A DNA stretch of 59,958 bases, taken from NCBI GenBank assembly GCA_013298895.1, contig JAAFJM010000005.1, positions 170,229-230,186 on the forward strand. The letters are read 5' to 3'. A program made the position numbers and the translations under genes. Shown in pieces: positions 16,144 to 24,660 of the stretch. Source of the DNA: Bacteroidota bacterium (GTDB taxonomy: Bacteria > Bacteroidota > Bacteroidia > UKL13-3). Each line of letters starts with the position of its first letter. Within the stretch, counting starts at the first letter, position 1. The notes beneath the pieces are model-generated. The model was not told the origin of the DNA. It searched no databases and saw only the letters and a program-made list of their open reading frames with translations.

Positions 16144-18219
16144 TTAGTTAACTACTGAGTCCTGACCTTTATTTGAGGTAAGAAAATCTAAGCTTATTTT
16201 AAGCGATACAAAATAGGTTCTACCCATGGCGATTAAAGCACTATTACTATTTGATGCATGTGGACCACTAATTAAATTAGCATTCACATTTATCGTGTTT
16301 AGCAAATTTTTTGAACCTAACGTAACATTCAATTTTCGTTTTATAAAATATTTGTTTACTGTAATATCTAATAAATCAAATTGGTTCATACCACCTAATA
16401 CTATACTATTATCAGTTAAGTTGTATTGGTAATATTGCATGGCACCATTAAACTTGTAAAACAGGCTAATGGTGGCCTCACATTTTGTAAAAGTGTAGCT
16501 ACTATTTACTCTAAATTCGTTGGTGTAAAAATAAGTATTTGAATTTGATTGTGCCAAAATAGAATTTTGACGAGCACTAAATGCATAGCCTAACTGTAAA
16601 GTTACGGTATTACTAACAACACCTGTATTAAAGTTAAAGCCAATATTTTCAAAATTGGCAATATTATTATACTGTGCAGCAACTGTTATTGTATTTAACC
16701 TAACCAAATCAATCATGTTATTGATATTGTTGTAAAACAACATAGGCTCAATAGTTAAATTATAGTTTTTGTAAATTTTATTGGAGCGTGTAAAAGCCAA
16801 TTGGAAATTATGGCCTGTTTCTGCTTTCAAATTTTCATTTCCTAAAACATTGTGCTGTGGATCAACAAAAGCCAAATGCAATTCCTTTAATGAAGGAGCT
16901 CTGAAACCACGCGTGTAAGATGCTCTAGCAGACCAATTGGTATTAAAATCGTATTTGATATTTAACGAAGGAATAATTGGTGCTGTAAACTGAGTATTGT
17001 AAATAATACGTGCTGCTGGCCTAACCACCAATTGTTTATTTACTTTTATTTCGGCTCCAGCAAATAATCCATAATCACCAATTGATGCATAACCATTATT
17101 GATTTTAGAACCAGTTACCTCATCAATATTTATTTCGTAGCCAATTTGATAGCTCAATTTTTTATTTATTCCTCCGCGGTTCGTTAATATACCGCGACTC
17201 ATGTATAGGTTAAAATTATTGGTATCTTGCATTTCTGCATCCTCAACTAATTTTTCTATTCTATTAAAAAGGTCGTTTGTAATTGACCTTCTAATTCTTC
17301 TATAACTTTGATAAGTAGCTACTACATTCAAATTCCAGTTTTTACCGAATTTTTTATCGAAAAACAAACTACTTCCTAATCTTCTTGTATAATAATATTC
17401 ATCCAAAGCTGTGGCTTCAAACGAATTGATGTTTGGTTCTCCTTTATTAGATACTTTTTCATCGAAAAAACTATTGTTTAATCGTATAGTCCCATTTTTT
17501 ATAAAATAAGATAAATTTAAATCCGCCAAGTATTGGGTTCTTGGTTTCCAAGTTTTAAAACGTAATGAGTTATCATTATTAAAACCTTCAAAAAAGTTAC
17601 GTTGAAAATTGGTTTGGATTCCAAACTTTTTAAATCCTGTGGAAGCTTGAATATCGAAATTATACTGACCAATTGATTCAGCATAACTTCCTGCAGATAA
17701 ACGCGTATGGTTTTTTACAGCTTTTTTTGTGATGATATTAATAACTCCACCCATTGCATCTGAGCCATAATTAACTCCCATAGGCCCTTCCACCATTTCT
17801 ATTCGCTCTACACTCGATAAGTTAATTTGCGTCAAATCAATATTTCCTCCTTCACGACCAATTACAGGCACTCCATCTATCATTACTTTTATATTTTGGC
17901 CTGAAATGCCCTGTAAACTTATACTGTTACCCATCATAGGGTCATAATTAATTCTTACATTCAGTTCGTTTGCCAAAAGCGATGGTAAATTATAAGCACC
18001 CTGTAAATTTATACGCTTGATATCAATTACCTTTACCTTTAAAACAGAGTTTTTTTGAGTACACTCCCCTATTTGTCCTGTAATAATAATTTCACCTAAA
18101 CCTCTACTTTTAGTGGTATCTTGGTTTTGAGCAGTTAAATTAAAAACACCAACAACCATAAACATGGTAACCATTACCATGTTTATAGTTTTAAGAAATA
18201 TATTGGTGATGTTTTTCAA
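16144..18219 (-). CDS. TonB-dependent receptor, probable heme receptor
   Basis: The 691-residue outer-membrane protein has a signal peptide, a plug domain (IKVMIDGVP, VEGPMGVNYGSDAMGGVINI at about residues 110-165) and a 22-strand-type barrel to the end. A FRAP box (GFRAPSLKELHLAF, about residue 438) is followed by a HNVLGNENLKAE stretch in place of the NPDL box, with histidines between, as in HmuR-type heme receptors. The start shown is TTG 18219; ATG 18180 is an alternative with a shorter signal. It sits between two HmuY-like genes with gaps of 21 and 16 bp, so heme uptake driven by TonB is likely. Confidence 0.86.
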   Translation of the reverse strand: MKNITNIFLKTINMVMVTMFMVVGVFNLTAQNQDTTKSRGLGEIIITGQIGECTQKNSVLKVKVIDIKRINLQGAYNLPSLLANELNVRINYDPMMGNSISLQGISGQNIKVMIDGVPVIGREGGNIDLTQINLSSVERIEMVEGPMGVNYGSDAMGGVINIITKKAVKNHTRLSAGSYAESIGQYNFDIQASTGFKKFGIQTNFQRNFFEGFNNDNSLRFKTWKPRTQYLADLNLSYFIKNGTIRLNNSFFDEKVSNKGEPNINSFEATALDEYYYTRRLGSSLFFDKKFGKNWNLNVVATYQSYRRIRRSITNDLFNRIEKLVEDAEMQDTNNFNLYMSRGILTNRGGINKKLSYQIGYEINIDEVTGSKINNGYASIGDYGLFAGAEIKVNKQLVVRPAARIIYNTQFTAPIIPSLNIKYDFNTNWSARASYTRGFRAPSLKELHLAFVDPQHNVLGNENLKAETGHNFQLAFTRSNKIYKNYNLTIEPMLFYNNINNMIDLVRLNTITVAAQYNNIANFENIGFNFNTGVVSNTVTLQLGYAFSARQNSILAQSNSNTYFYTNEFRVNSSYTFTKCEATISLFYKFNGAMQYYQYNLTDNSIVLGGMNQFDLLDITVNKYFIKRKLNVTLGSKNLLNTINVNANLISGPHASNSNSALIAMGRTYFVSLKISLDFLTSNKGQDSVVN

Positions 18220-18240
18220 TATTTTAATTTTTATAAAAAA

Positions 18241-19536
18241 TTATTGTTTTATAAATTTAACTGTTTCGTTGCCGTTATTAGTAGAAATAGTTAATAAGTA
18301 CATACCCATTGGTAAGCCACTTATATCCAATTTATCATCAGCAGTAATTTCACTACTAATTAAAGCTTTTCCACTTAAATTGCTAATTGATACTTTCGCT
18401 TGTTTTACATTTGAGTTTAAAGATACAAAAATATTCTCGTTAGCAGGATTTGGATATAAACTCACTTCCAATTTATTTTTAATTGTTTCGTTTACGCTTA
18501 AACCAGCGTAATCAGTTTTATTAAACACAATGCTTTGTCTGTCTTGTCCAGCATAGTAGCTAGTAAATTTGATTTTATTGATTTTATTAGCAACACGAGT
18601 AAAATAAGCCATTGAATCTTTTATTGGCCAAGCACCTGGAGCGGTAGTAATTACCTTCCAATCCCAATCAATGGTTCTAATTTTAGACACAAATTGTAAC
18701 GTATCATAATTAAGACTATTAGCGTTTTCGCCTTGCACTTTGTATGCCATTGTATTATTATTTTGTAATACACCAGCTACTGGATACATAATAGTAGTAG
18801 GACCTAATGTCACTAATGCTTTGTAACGGGTAAATAATAAGTTCCAATCTTTTGCAACTACTGGCTCTCTGTCAATAACAGTATTGGTATTCATGTTATA
18901 ATAAGCAAATAATTTACCAGCAAAATCTTTTTTCTTGATAGTAACAGTGTTGCTATCAGTTCCGTCTAATTTACTAATAGTAAATACCCACATGGTGTCG
19001 TATGCAATTTTTTGGATAGAAACTTTTCTAAAGCTTGTTGGAGCTCCAAATGGATTTTGAGCATTATCAACAGCAATTAAAAACACTTTTGAACCAGTTA
19101 CATCGCGCGAGGTCATATCATAAGTACCCCAACCATAATCAAACGGATTTGAAAGGCTTCTGTTTTTGTTAAAAGCACCAATATCCCAAGTAGAATCACT
19201 GTTGAAAGAAGCTGGCCAAGTTTTCCAACCTGTAGTATCAAAAGTGCTCCAATTTGCAAATGATTGGTTCGATTCGTATATCGAAACTCCACGACCTTCA
19301 TTAATCAAAACGGAAGCAGCTTGCATAGTTTTTAAAGGTGGTTGAGCATTGCGTACTGCAAAAGCTAAATGCCAATTTCTGTTTGATACAGTATCCTTTT
19401 TACCTGTAGTTAAATTGTAAAAAACATCTACCGATGTTCCAACGGTCATACTAACTGAATCCACATTAGTTGTCTGCGAAAACACAGAGTTAGCAATAAA
19501 AGCTAAAAATAGAATTGTAAAGATTTTTTTATTCAT
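18241..19536 (-). CDS. T9SS-sorted HmuY-like secreted protein
   Basis: The product of 431 residues has a signal peptide (FIANSVFSQ) and two HmuY-like halves: DVFYNLTTGKK with NWHLAF (about residues 34-60), and KLFAYYNMNTN with DWNLLFTRYKAL and DWDWKVI (about 208-305). The last ~75 residues are a type A T9SS sorting domain: SLYPNPANENIFVSL, VSISNLSGKAL, LPMGMYLLTI and a KFIKQ end. It is therefore exported by T9SS, whereas its paralogue at 15141 is a lipoprotein. It is the first gene of the operon. A hemophore-like role is inference. Confidence 0.75.
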   Translation of the reverse strand: MNKKIFTILFLAFIANSVFSQTTNVDSVSMTVGTSVDVFYNLTTGKKDTVSNRNWHLAFAVRNAQPPLKTMQAASVLINEGRGVSIYESNQSFANWSTFDTTGWKTWPASFNSDSTWDIGAFNKNRSLSNPFDYGWGTYDMTSRDVTGSKVFLIAVDNAQNPFGAPTSFRKVSIQKIAYDTMWVFTISKLDGTDSNTVTIKKKDFAGKLFAYYNMNTNTVIDREPVVAKDWNLLFTRYKALVTLGPTTIMYPVAGVLQNNNTMAYKVQGENANSLNYDTLQFVSKIRTIDWDWKVITTAPGAWPIKDSMAYFTRVANKINKIKFTSYYAGQDRQSIVFNKTDYAGLSVNETIKNKLEVSLYPNPANENIFVSLNSNVKQAKVSISNLSGKALISSEITADDKLDISGLPMGMYLLTISTNNGNETVKFIKQ

Positions 19537-19579
19537 GATTTTTTTTCTTTCGAGTTTGCGAAAGTCGATACACTTACGG

Positions 19580-19619
19580 AATAAACCTTATGACGTATCT
19601 CAAAAATAACCCTTATGAC
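19580..19619. promoter_or_regulatory. direct repeat upstream of the HmuY/receptor operon
   Basis: AATAAACCTTATGAC (19580-19594) and AATAACCCTTATGAC (19605-19619) match at 14 of 15 positions, with starts 25 bp apart. They lie 44 bp upstream of the operon's first start codon, in the divergent gap to the methyltransferase at 19722. They could be an operator for an iron or heme regulator; no regulator gene is nearby. Confidence 0.4.
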
Positions 19620-19709
19620 TGTATTTTGACAATAAAAAAATAAATATTGCCATGCATCAAAATTGAAAGTGACTAATGTTAGTATTTTAGCCTATTTCAA
19701 GCAAAATAT

Positions 19710-19717
19710 TACTTTTG
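19710..19717 (+). promoter_or_regulatory. -7 promoter element (TACTTTTG)
   Basis: TACTTTTG fits TAnnTTTG and ends four bases before the ATG at 19722, so transcription would begin about at the start codon. Confidence 0.4.
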
Positions 19718-19721
19718 CTTT

Positions 19722-20372
19722 ATGAGTTTTGAATTAATTCCAGAAGATTTACAAGCATATTGCGATAATCACTCAAGCCAAGAAAATGAGGTTTTAAAAA
19801 ATTTAAACCGACATACCAATGCTAATATTTTACAACCCCGCATGATTAGTGGTCATTTTCAGGGTCGATTTTTAAGCATGATTAGTAACATGATTAAGCC
19901 TAAATACATTTTAGAAATAGGAACTTATACTGGCTATTCGGCCCTTTGTCTTGCAGAAGGTTTGCAAGAAAATGGAAAACTATTTACAATTGATGTTAAT
20001 CCCGAAAATGAAGATTTGGTAAACGAATACATTGAAAAAGCAGGCATGAATTCCAAAATTAGGCATATTATTGGCGATGCTTATCAAATAATTAGGACTT
20101 TAAACCACCATTTTGATTTGGTTTTTATTGATGCCGACAAGCCTAATTACGAAAGATATTATGATTTGGTAATGGAAAATATTCCTTCGGGAGGCTATAT
20201 TTTGCTGGACAATGTGCTTTGGAGTGGAAAAGTATTAAACGAAAAAGCGCTAGAGAAAGATAAAGACACCAAAATTTTACACCATTTAAACCAAAAAATT
20301 AGAGCAGATAATAGAGTAGAAAATATTCTATTACCTCTTAGAGATGGATTAATGCTAGTAAGAAAACTATAA
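19722..20372 (+). CDS. O-methyltransferase (caffeoyl-CoA OMT-like)
   Basis: The protein of 216 residues is a class I SAM-dependent methyltransferase of the CCoAOMT/MdmC type. LEIGTYTGYSALCLAEGL (about 66-83) is the SAM-binding motif I, and LVFIDADKPNYERYYD contains the metal-binding acidic residues. YILLDNVLWSGKV matches the later conserved segment. Length is normal. The natural substrate in Bacteroidota is unknown. A possible promoter abuts the start, and rbfA follows 84 bp later with its own promoter-like element. Confidence 0.9.
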   Translation: MSFELIPEDLQAYCDNHSSQENEVLKNLNRHTNANILQPRMISGHFQGRFLSMISNMIKPKYILEIGTYTGYSALCLAEGLQENGKLFTIDVNPENEDLVNEYIEKAGMNSKIRHIIGDAYQIIRTLNHHFDLVFIDADKPNYERYYDLVMENIPSGGYILLDNVLWSGKVLNEKALEKDKDTKILHHLNQKIRADNRVENILLPLRDGLMLVRKL

Positions 20373-20431
20373 TTTTTAAAGAATATAAAAACCATTATTT
20401 AGTAAAAATAGCTATTTCACATTTGGCTGCT

Positions 20432-20439
20432 TATATTTG
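20432..20439 (+). promoter_or_regulatory. -7 promoter element (TATATTTG) of rbfA
   Basis: TATATTTG fits the Bacteroidota consensus and lies 17 bases before the rbfA start. No convincing -33 element was found. Confidence 0.35.
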
Positions 20440-20456
20440 TAGCTATTATTTTAGTT

Positions 20457-20819
20457 ATGGGTATTCGTCAAGAAAAGTTTGCAGGTATTATACAACAGCA
20501 TTTGGCTGATATATTTTTAAAAGAAAGTGGTTCGTTTAATAATGCATTTATTACCATAAGTAAGGTGGAAATTTCGCCCGACTTAGGTTATGCAAAAGTG
20601 TTTTTAAGTTTTTTAAATACTGCCAATAAAACAGAATTGCTTGATTTAATAAACTTTAACAACAAAGAAATTAGACGAAGATTGGCCTCCAAAATTAAAA
20701 ACCAAGCGCGTATTGTTCCTGAACTTACTTTTTTTGTTGACGAAAGTTTAGATTATGTTTTCCATATGGAAAAGGTAATGCAAAAAGTAAAAGAAGAAGA
20801 CGAGAAAAAAGGAAAATAA
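20457..20819 (+). CDS. rbfA: ribosome-binding factor A
   Basis: This small protein of 120 residues matches RbfA, a KH-fold protein that binds the 30S subunit during late 16S rRNA maturation and helps growth in the cold. The N-terminal RQEKFAGIIQQHLADIF, the central ISKVEISPDLGYAKVFLSF and the C-terminal ELTFFVDESLDYVFHMEKVM follow the family pattern. The C-terminal tail is Lys/Glu-rich. Length is typical. The methyltransferase at 20856 follows by 36 bp and may be co-transcribed. Confidence 0.93.
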   Translation: MGIRQEKFAGIIQQHLADIFLKESGSFNNAFITISKVEISPDLGYAKVFLSFLNTANKTELLDLINFNNKEIRRRLASKIKNQARIVPELTFFVDESLDYVFHMEKVMQKVKEEDEKKGK

Positions 20820-20855
20820 AATTAATTATAAAAATATACACAGCATTTTAGCCTA

Positions 20856-21659
20856 ATGAATTACGATCCAATAAAAAAAGACCTAGGAATTGTATTTAAC
20901 AAATTCACCATTTTACGTAAAATATTTTACAGCCTTTTAGATTTATTATTACTTCGCAGTTGGCATATTCACCGCGAGTTAAAAACATGGTTGAATAATA
21001 ATCCTAAAGCTATGATTTGCGATGCAGGCTCAGGTTTTGGTCAATACAGCTATTTTTTAGCAAAACATAAAAATAAATATACGATTGATTCATTGGATGT
21101 AATGGAAAAACAAATTGCTGATTGTAATGAGTTTTTTGGAAAAGTAGGTTTAAGCAATGCTAAATTTCAATTTGCCGATTTAACAAAACCTTTTGCTACC
21201 AACAAATACGATTTAGTTCTTTGTGTTGATGTAATGGAGCACATTTTAGAAGATGTGGATGTATTTACTAATTATCACCAAGCTATGAAACCAGGCGCTA
21301 TGCTTTTAATTAGTACACCAAGCGACCAAGGTGGAAGCGATGTGCACGAAGAAACAGGCGAAAGCTTTATTGGTGAGCACGTTCGCGATGGTTACCCTGT
21401 AGCTGAAATGGCCGAAAAATTGAAAAAAGCAGGTTTCGAAAAAATGGAAATACTTTACAGCTATGGTAATCCGGGTAAAATAGCTTGGAAACTAAGTATG
21501 AAATACCCAATGTTAATGCTTAATGCAAGCAAAATTTTCTTTTTAGTTTTACCGTTTTATTATATCATAACTTTCCCTATCAGTTTTATATTAAATTATT
21601 TAGATACCAATATGAAACACAGCACTGGAACAGGTTTAATAGTAAAAGCTTGGAAGTAA
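20856..21659 (+). CDS. class I SAM-dependent methyltransferase
   Basis: The protein has 267 residues with a SAM-binding motif DAGSGFGQYSYFLA at about 50-63, then DVMEKQI, and LVLCVDVMEHILEDVD with the post-motif typical of UbiE/Coq5-like methyltransferases. The C-terminal 50 residues contain a hydrophobic segment (FFLVLPFYYIITFPISFIL) that suggests membrane association, so a lipid or quinone-like substrate is possible, but this is inference. It lies behind rbfA and ends at a strong terminator. Confidence 0.82.
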   Translation: MNYDPIKKDLGIVFNKFTILRKIFYSLLDLLLLRSWHIHRELKTWLNNNPKAMICDAGSGFGQYSYFLAKHKNKYTIDSLDVMEKQIADCNEFFGKVGLSNAKFQFADLTKPFATNKYDLVLCVDVMEHILEDVDVFTNYHQAMKPGAMLLISTPSDQGGSDVHEETGESFIGEHVRDGYPVAEMAEKLKKAGFEKMEILYSYGNPGKIAWKLSMKYPMLMLNASKIFFLVLPFYYIITFPISFILNYLDTNMKHSTGTGLIVKAWK

Positions 21660-21684
21660 ATAATTATTTATAAAAGAATTCAAT

Positions 21685-21722
21685 AAAAAAGCCATTACAA
21701 AATTATTGTAATGGCTTTTTTA
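21685..21722. terminator. bidirectional terminator
   Basis: AAAAAGCCATTACAA and TTGTAATGGCTTTTT form a perfect 15-base stem with an AATTA loop. It serves the convergent genes ending at 21659 and 21739. Confidence 0.85.
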
Positions 21723-21738
21723 TTGAGTGCGATTAAAT

Positions 21739-24525
21739 TTATTCCACTACTATTTTTCTAATAATTGATTTACCATCAATCATTGCTTTTAGTACAAAAA
21801 TTCCTTTAGAGGGAATTGCAATTGAATTGGTTTTATTCAATTCATCTTTGATAATTAATTTACCTGTAACATCCAATATTTCGAATGAAGCATGTTGTAA
21901 ATTCAAATCAGTGGTAAAGAAAATAGTTCCATTACTTGGATTAGGATAAATGTTAAAATTAGCGTTTGAAACTTCGTTTACACCAATTGAAGGCTGGATG
22001 GTAAAGGTAGCGCTGCTATCTTTTAAATTTCCGTCAATTTCATTAATAAATATTTTAGCATTTGCTGTATTTGCGAAAGGAACAGTTAAAGTATAACTTC
22101 CTTTACTTGCCAATTCCTTTTTCTTCCATAATTCAGTAACACCATTTATTACAAGTTTAACAGAAACAGAATCTACAAAAGTACTTTGCCAAGTAATTGT
22201 TTTAACTTCGGTTTCTTTCCAAATATCGTTTGCAACTGGAGTTAACAATTTTAAAGTAGGAATATTAATGGTAAAGTTAGCATTGCTTAAATCAGAGTTA
22301 GCATTATCTAAAGTTGTAATTTTAATTTTTGCAGTAGTTGTAGCAATAGCAGGAACAGTCCATGCATAAGTTGCAGTACTTGCATTAACAGAATCAATAA
22401 AAATAAAGTCAGTTCCATTGGTGGTGTATTCTAATTTTACCTTACCGCTAATATTTGCAGCTAACCATGTAATATTGGTAGATTTTCCTGCTACTAAATT
22501 TTCGCCTCCATTAGGTGTATTAACTGCTAAAACTCGGGTTTGAATTAAAGTCATTGATTTAAAATCAATCAAGTTAGCCCAACTAGGATTATCAATAAAT
22601 GGATTACGGTTTTTTTGAACTGAAGCTATGTATTCGTGGCGAGCAATTTCTTCTTCACTTGGTGGATCTTGTTGATGCCATTTCATTAAAACTGCTAAAC
22701 CTTGATCAGCAGGTAAAGTCCAAACATTTCCGTTTATGCCATTATAACTAACCGACATATAAAACAATGCCCTGGCTAAATCACCTTTTTGCGTATCTTT
22801 TGGTTCATAAACAGTGTTGCCATTTGCATCTTTTCCTAATTTACCAAAACCCGAAGGCGAAGTAGACGTAACAGTTACACACTCGCCAAAAGGATTATTG
22901 GAACGAGGTGCATTGGCCAATGTTTGATGAGCTGGGAATAAATTATGCAAATCATTGTATTCAGGTAATTCAAAGTTTGATGGACTACGAGGCCAATTAG
23001 GGTTTTGCGTTGCATTGTTACTTGGCATAGTACTTTGGGCACGAGTATGTTCTCTTGTTAATATTCCTGTATTACCACTTGCATTCCAAACAAAAGGTTC
23101 GGCATAAATATAAGGTAGTCCGGTATAAACACAATTTACTACTTTTTTGCCTAAAGTTGTATCTCTTGTTAAAAAATTATTGATTACAGTTGTTATATAA
23201 TTACTGTAAAAAACAGTATCATGAACATTTACCTTGGCACTTAAATTAGTTATAAAGGTGCTAGAAGCAGGATCAATATTGTTATAATAATTTCCTGGAT
23301 TTCCGCTTAATGATTGCGTAGAGCCTGAATTAACATTACTTGTTAAATAATTTTCGAAGGTAGCTGGTCCGTTAAATGAAAAAACCGAATAACTGTAATT
23401 GTTATTTGCCAAAATATATGTTGGTTTAAATGTTCCGATTTTTCCAACATAAGCTACTTGCGCATCACCTATATAATCTCCCCTTTGATAGGTAACTCCA
23501 TCTACTGGAACTTCAGAAATTGTTCCATTTCTTTTACGTAAAACTAAATAATTTTCAGTAGTTGAATTGGTATCCTCTATCGTTACATTCATTCCATAAG
23601 CTGTAACGTTTGTAAAGCTTATATTGGTTGATTTGAAACTAGGTTCGGTAGCTAAATTTCCCCCAATACCATATAAATTTATAATGAATTTTGATTTATC
23701 AAGATCATTGTTAAAGATATTAATAGCTGCTATTTTACTTCCTTTTCCAATTGTGTCTAGAACACAATTTAAAAAAAATGAATCTTTAGCTGCAATCTTG
23801 ATAGGCAATGGATTAGAGAAAGAGTATTCCGTTGCATTAATTCCTGTAAAACTTACACTATCAATTGTTAAAGTATCAGCCAAACCCAAATTTTTAATTT
23901 TAAACGAAAAATTAGCATTATTTCCAACCACATTTTGCGAATTGTTCGCAATAATTGTGTTATTTCTACTTATTTGAATAGTTGGGGTAGTTGCTGCAGA
24001 TGCTGGTAAAATCAAAACACTATCCAAAGCAATATTTCCACCAGGAACACTGGCACTACCTCCTGCTATTTTAGTAGTAAAGAAAAACCTAACAAATCTT
24101 GTGGTTTGCTTTAAATTAGAATCGGAGTACTTACCTCCTGTAAAGTTTGTGGTTGTAGTGGCTTTTGAGGTAATAGAACGAACATTACTCCATGTTGTTC
24201 CATTATCACTTTCTTGAATATCAAATTGACCTGCCCATGGATTACCTGCATTTTGAGGACTTAAATAATAACTTAAAACACCTGGTTTATCTGCTATATT
24301 GATTAATACATATTCACCGGCAGCATCCAATCTACAAGAAATAGCATCTCCAACACCAAAACCATATGTTAAATTACCATTTGTTCCTAAGCCTAATGTC
24401 CAACCAACTGGAACAGCAGAACTAGATGGGGTTGAAAAATTCCATGATGTAGGAAGCAATGCTTGTGCTTGTGATGCAATAGCAACTGCACAAAAACCTA
24501 AGTTGAGTAAAATTTTTTTAAACAT
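21739..24525 (-). CDS. secreted endonuclease I family protein with T9SS sorting domain
   Basis: From ATG 24525 the product has 928 residues; the frame extends nine codons further, but MFKKILLNLG begins the signal peptide. After an N-terminal beta domain (about 25-165) and an ASH/DUF1573-like domain (about 175-285) comes an endonuclease I module at about 430-660. It shows LTREHTRAQS (the REH catalytic segment), DLHNLFP, and KGDLARALFYMS. Two Ig-like PNGGE...W domains follow, then a type A T9SS domain (NIYPNPSNGTIFF ... KIVVE). It is probably an extracellular nuclease for DNA scavenging or matrix turnover. Confidence 0.87.
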   Translation of the reverse strand: MFKKILLNLGFCAVAIASQAQALLPTSWNFSTPSSSAVPVGWTLGLGTNGNLTYGFGVGDAISCRLDAAGEYVLINIADKPGVLSYYLSPQNAGNPWAGQFDIQESDNGTTWSNVRSITSKATTTTNFTGGKYSDSNLKQTTRFVRFFFTTKIAGGSASVPGGNIALDSVLILPASAATTPTIQISRNNTIIANNSQNVVGNNANFSFKIKNLGLADTLTIDSVSFTGINATEYSFSNPLPIKIAAKDSFFLNCVLDTIGKGSKIAAINIFNNDLDKSKFIINLYGIGGNLATEPSFKSTNISFTNVTAYGMNVTIEDTNSTTENYLVLRKRNGTISEVPVDGVTYQRGDYIGDAQVAYVGKIGTFKPTYILANNNYSYSVFSFNGPATFENYLTSNVNSGSTQSLSGNPGNYYNNIDPASSTFITNLSAKVNVHDTVFYSNYITTVINNFLTRDTTLGKKVVNCVYTGLPYIYAEPFVWNASGNTGILTREHTRAQSTMPSNNATQNPNWPRSPSNFELPEYNDLHNLFPAHQTLANAPRSNNPFGECVTVTSTSPSGFGKLGKDANGNTVYEPKDTQKGDLARALFYMSVSYNGINGNVWTLPADQGLAVLMKWHQQDPPSEEEIARHEYIASVQKNRNPFIDNPSWANLIDFKSMTLIQTRVLAVNTPNGGENLVAGKSTNITWLAANISGKVKLEYTTNGTDFIFIDSVNASTATYAWTVPAIATTTAKIKITTLDNANSDLSNANFTINIPTLKLLTPVANDIWKETEVKTITWQSTFVDSVSVKLVINGVTELWKKKELASKGSYTLTVPFANTANAKIFINEIDGNLKDSSATFTIQPSIGVNEVSNANFNIYPNPSNGTIFFTTDLNLQHASFEILDVTGKLIIKDELNKTNSIAIPSKGIFVLKAMIDGKSIIRKIVVE

Positions 24526-24660
24526 AATTTTGCCATTTAAAAAGCTTGGCAATGTAAAACTTTTAATACTATAAAAATAATATGGTATTGTAAATTAATC
24601 GTTAGCATTTTTTAACTTAAATAAAATACAATATTTATATCTTGCCATATCGAAATTTAT

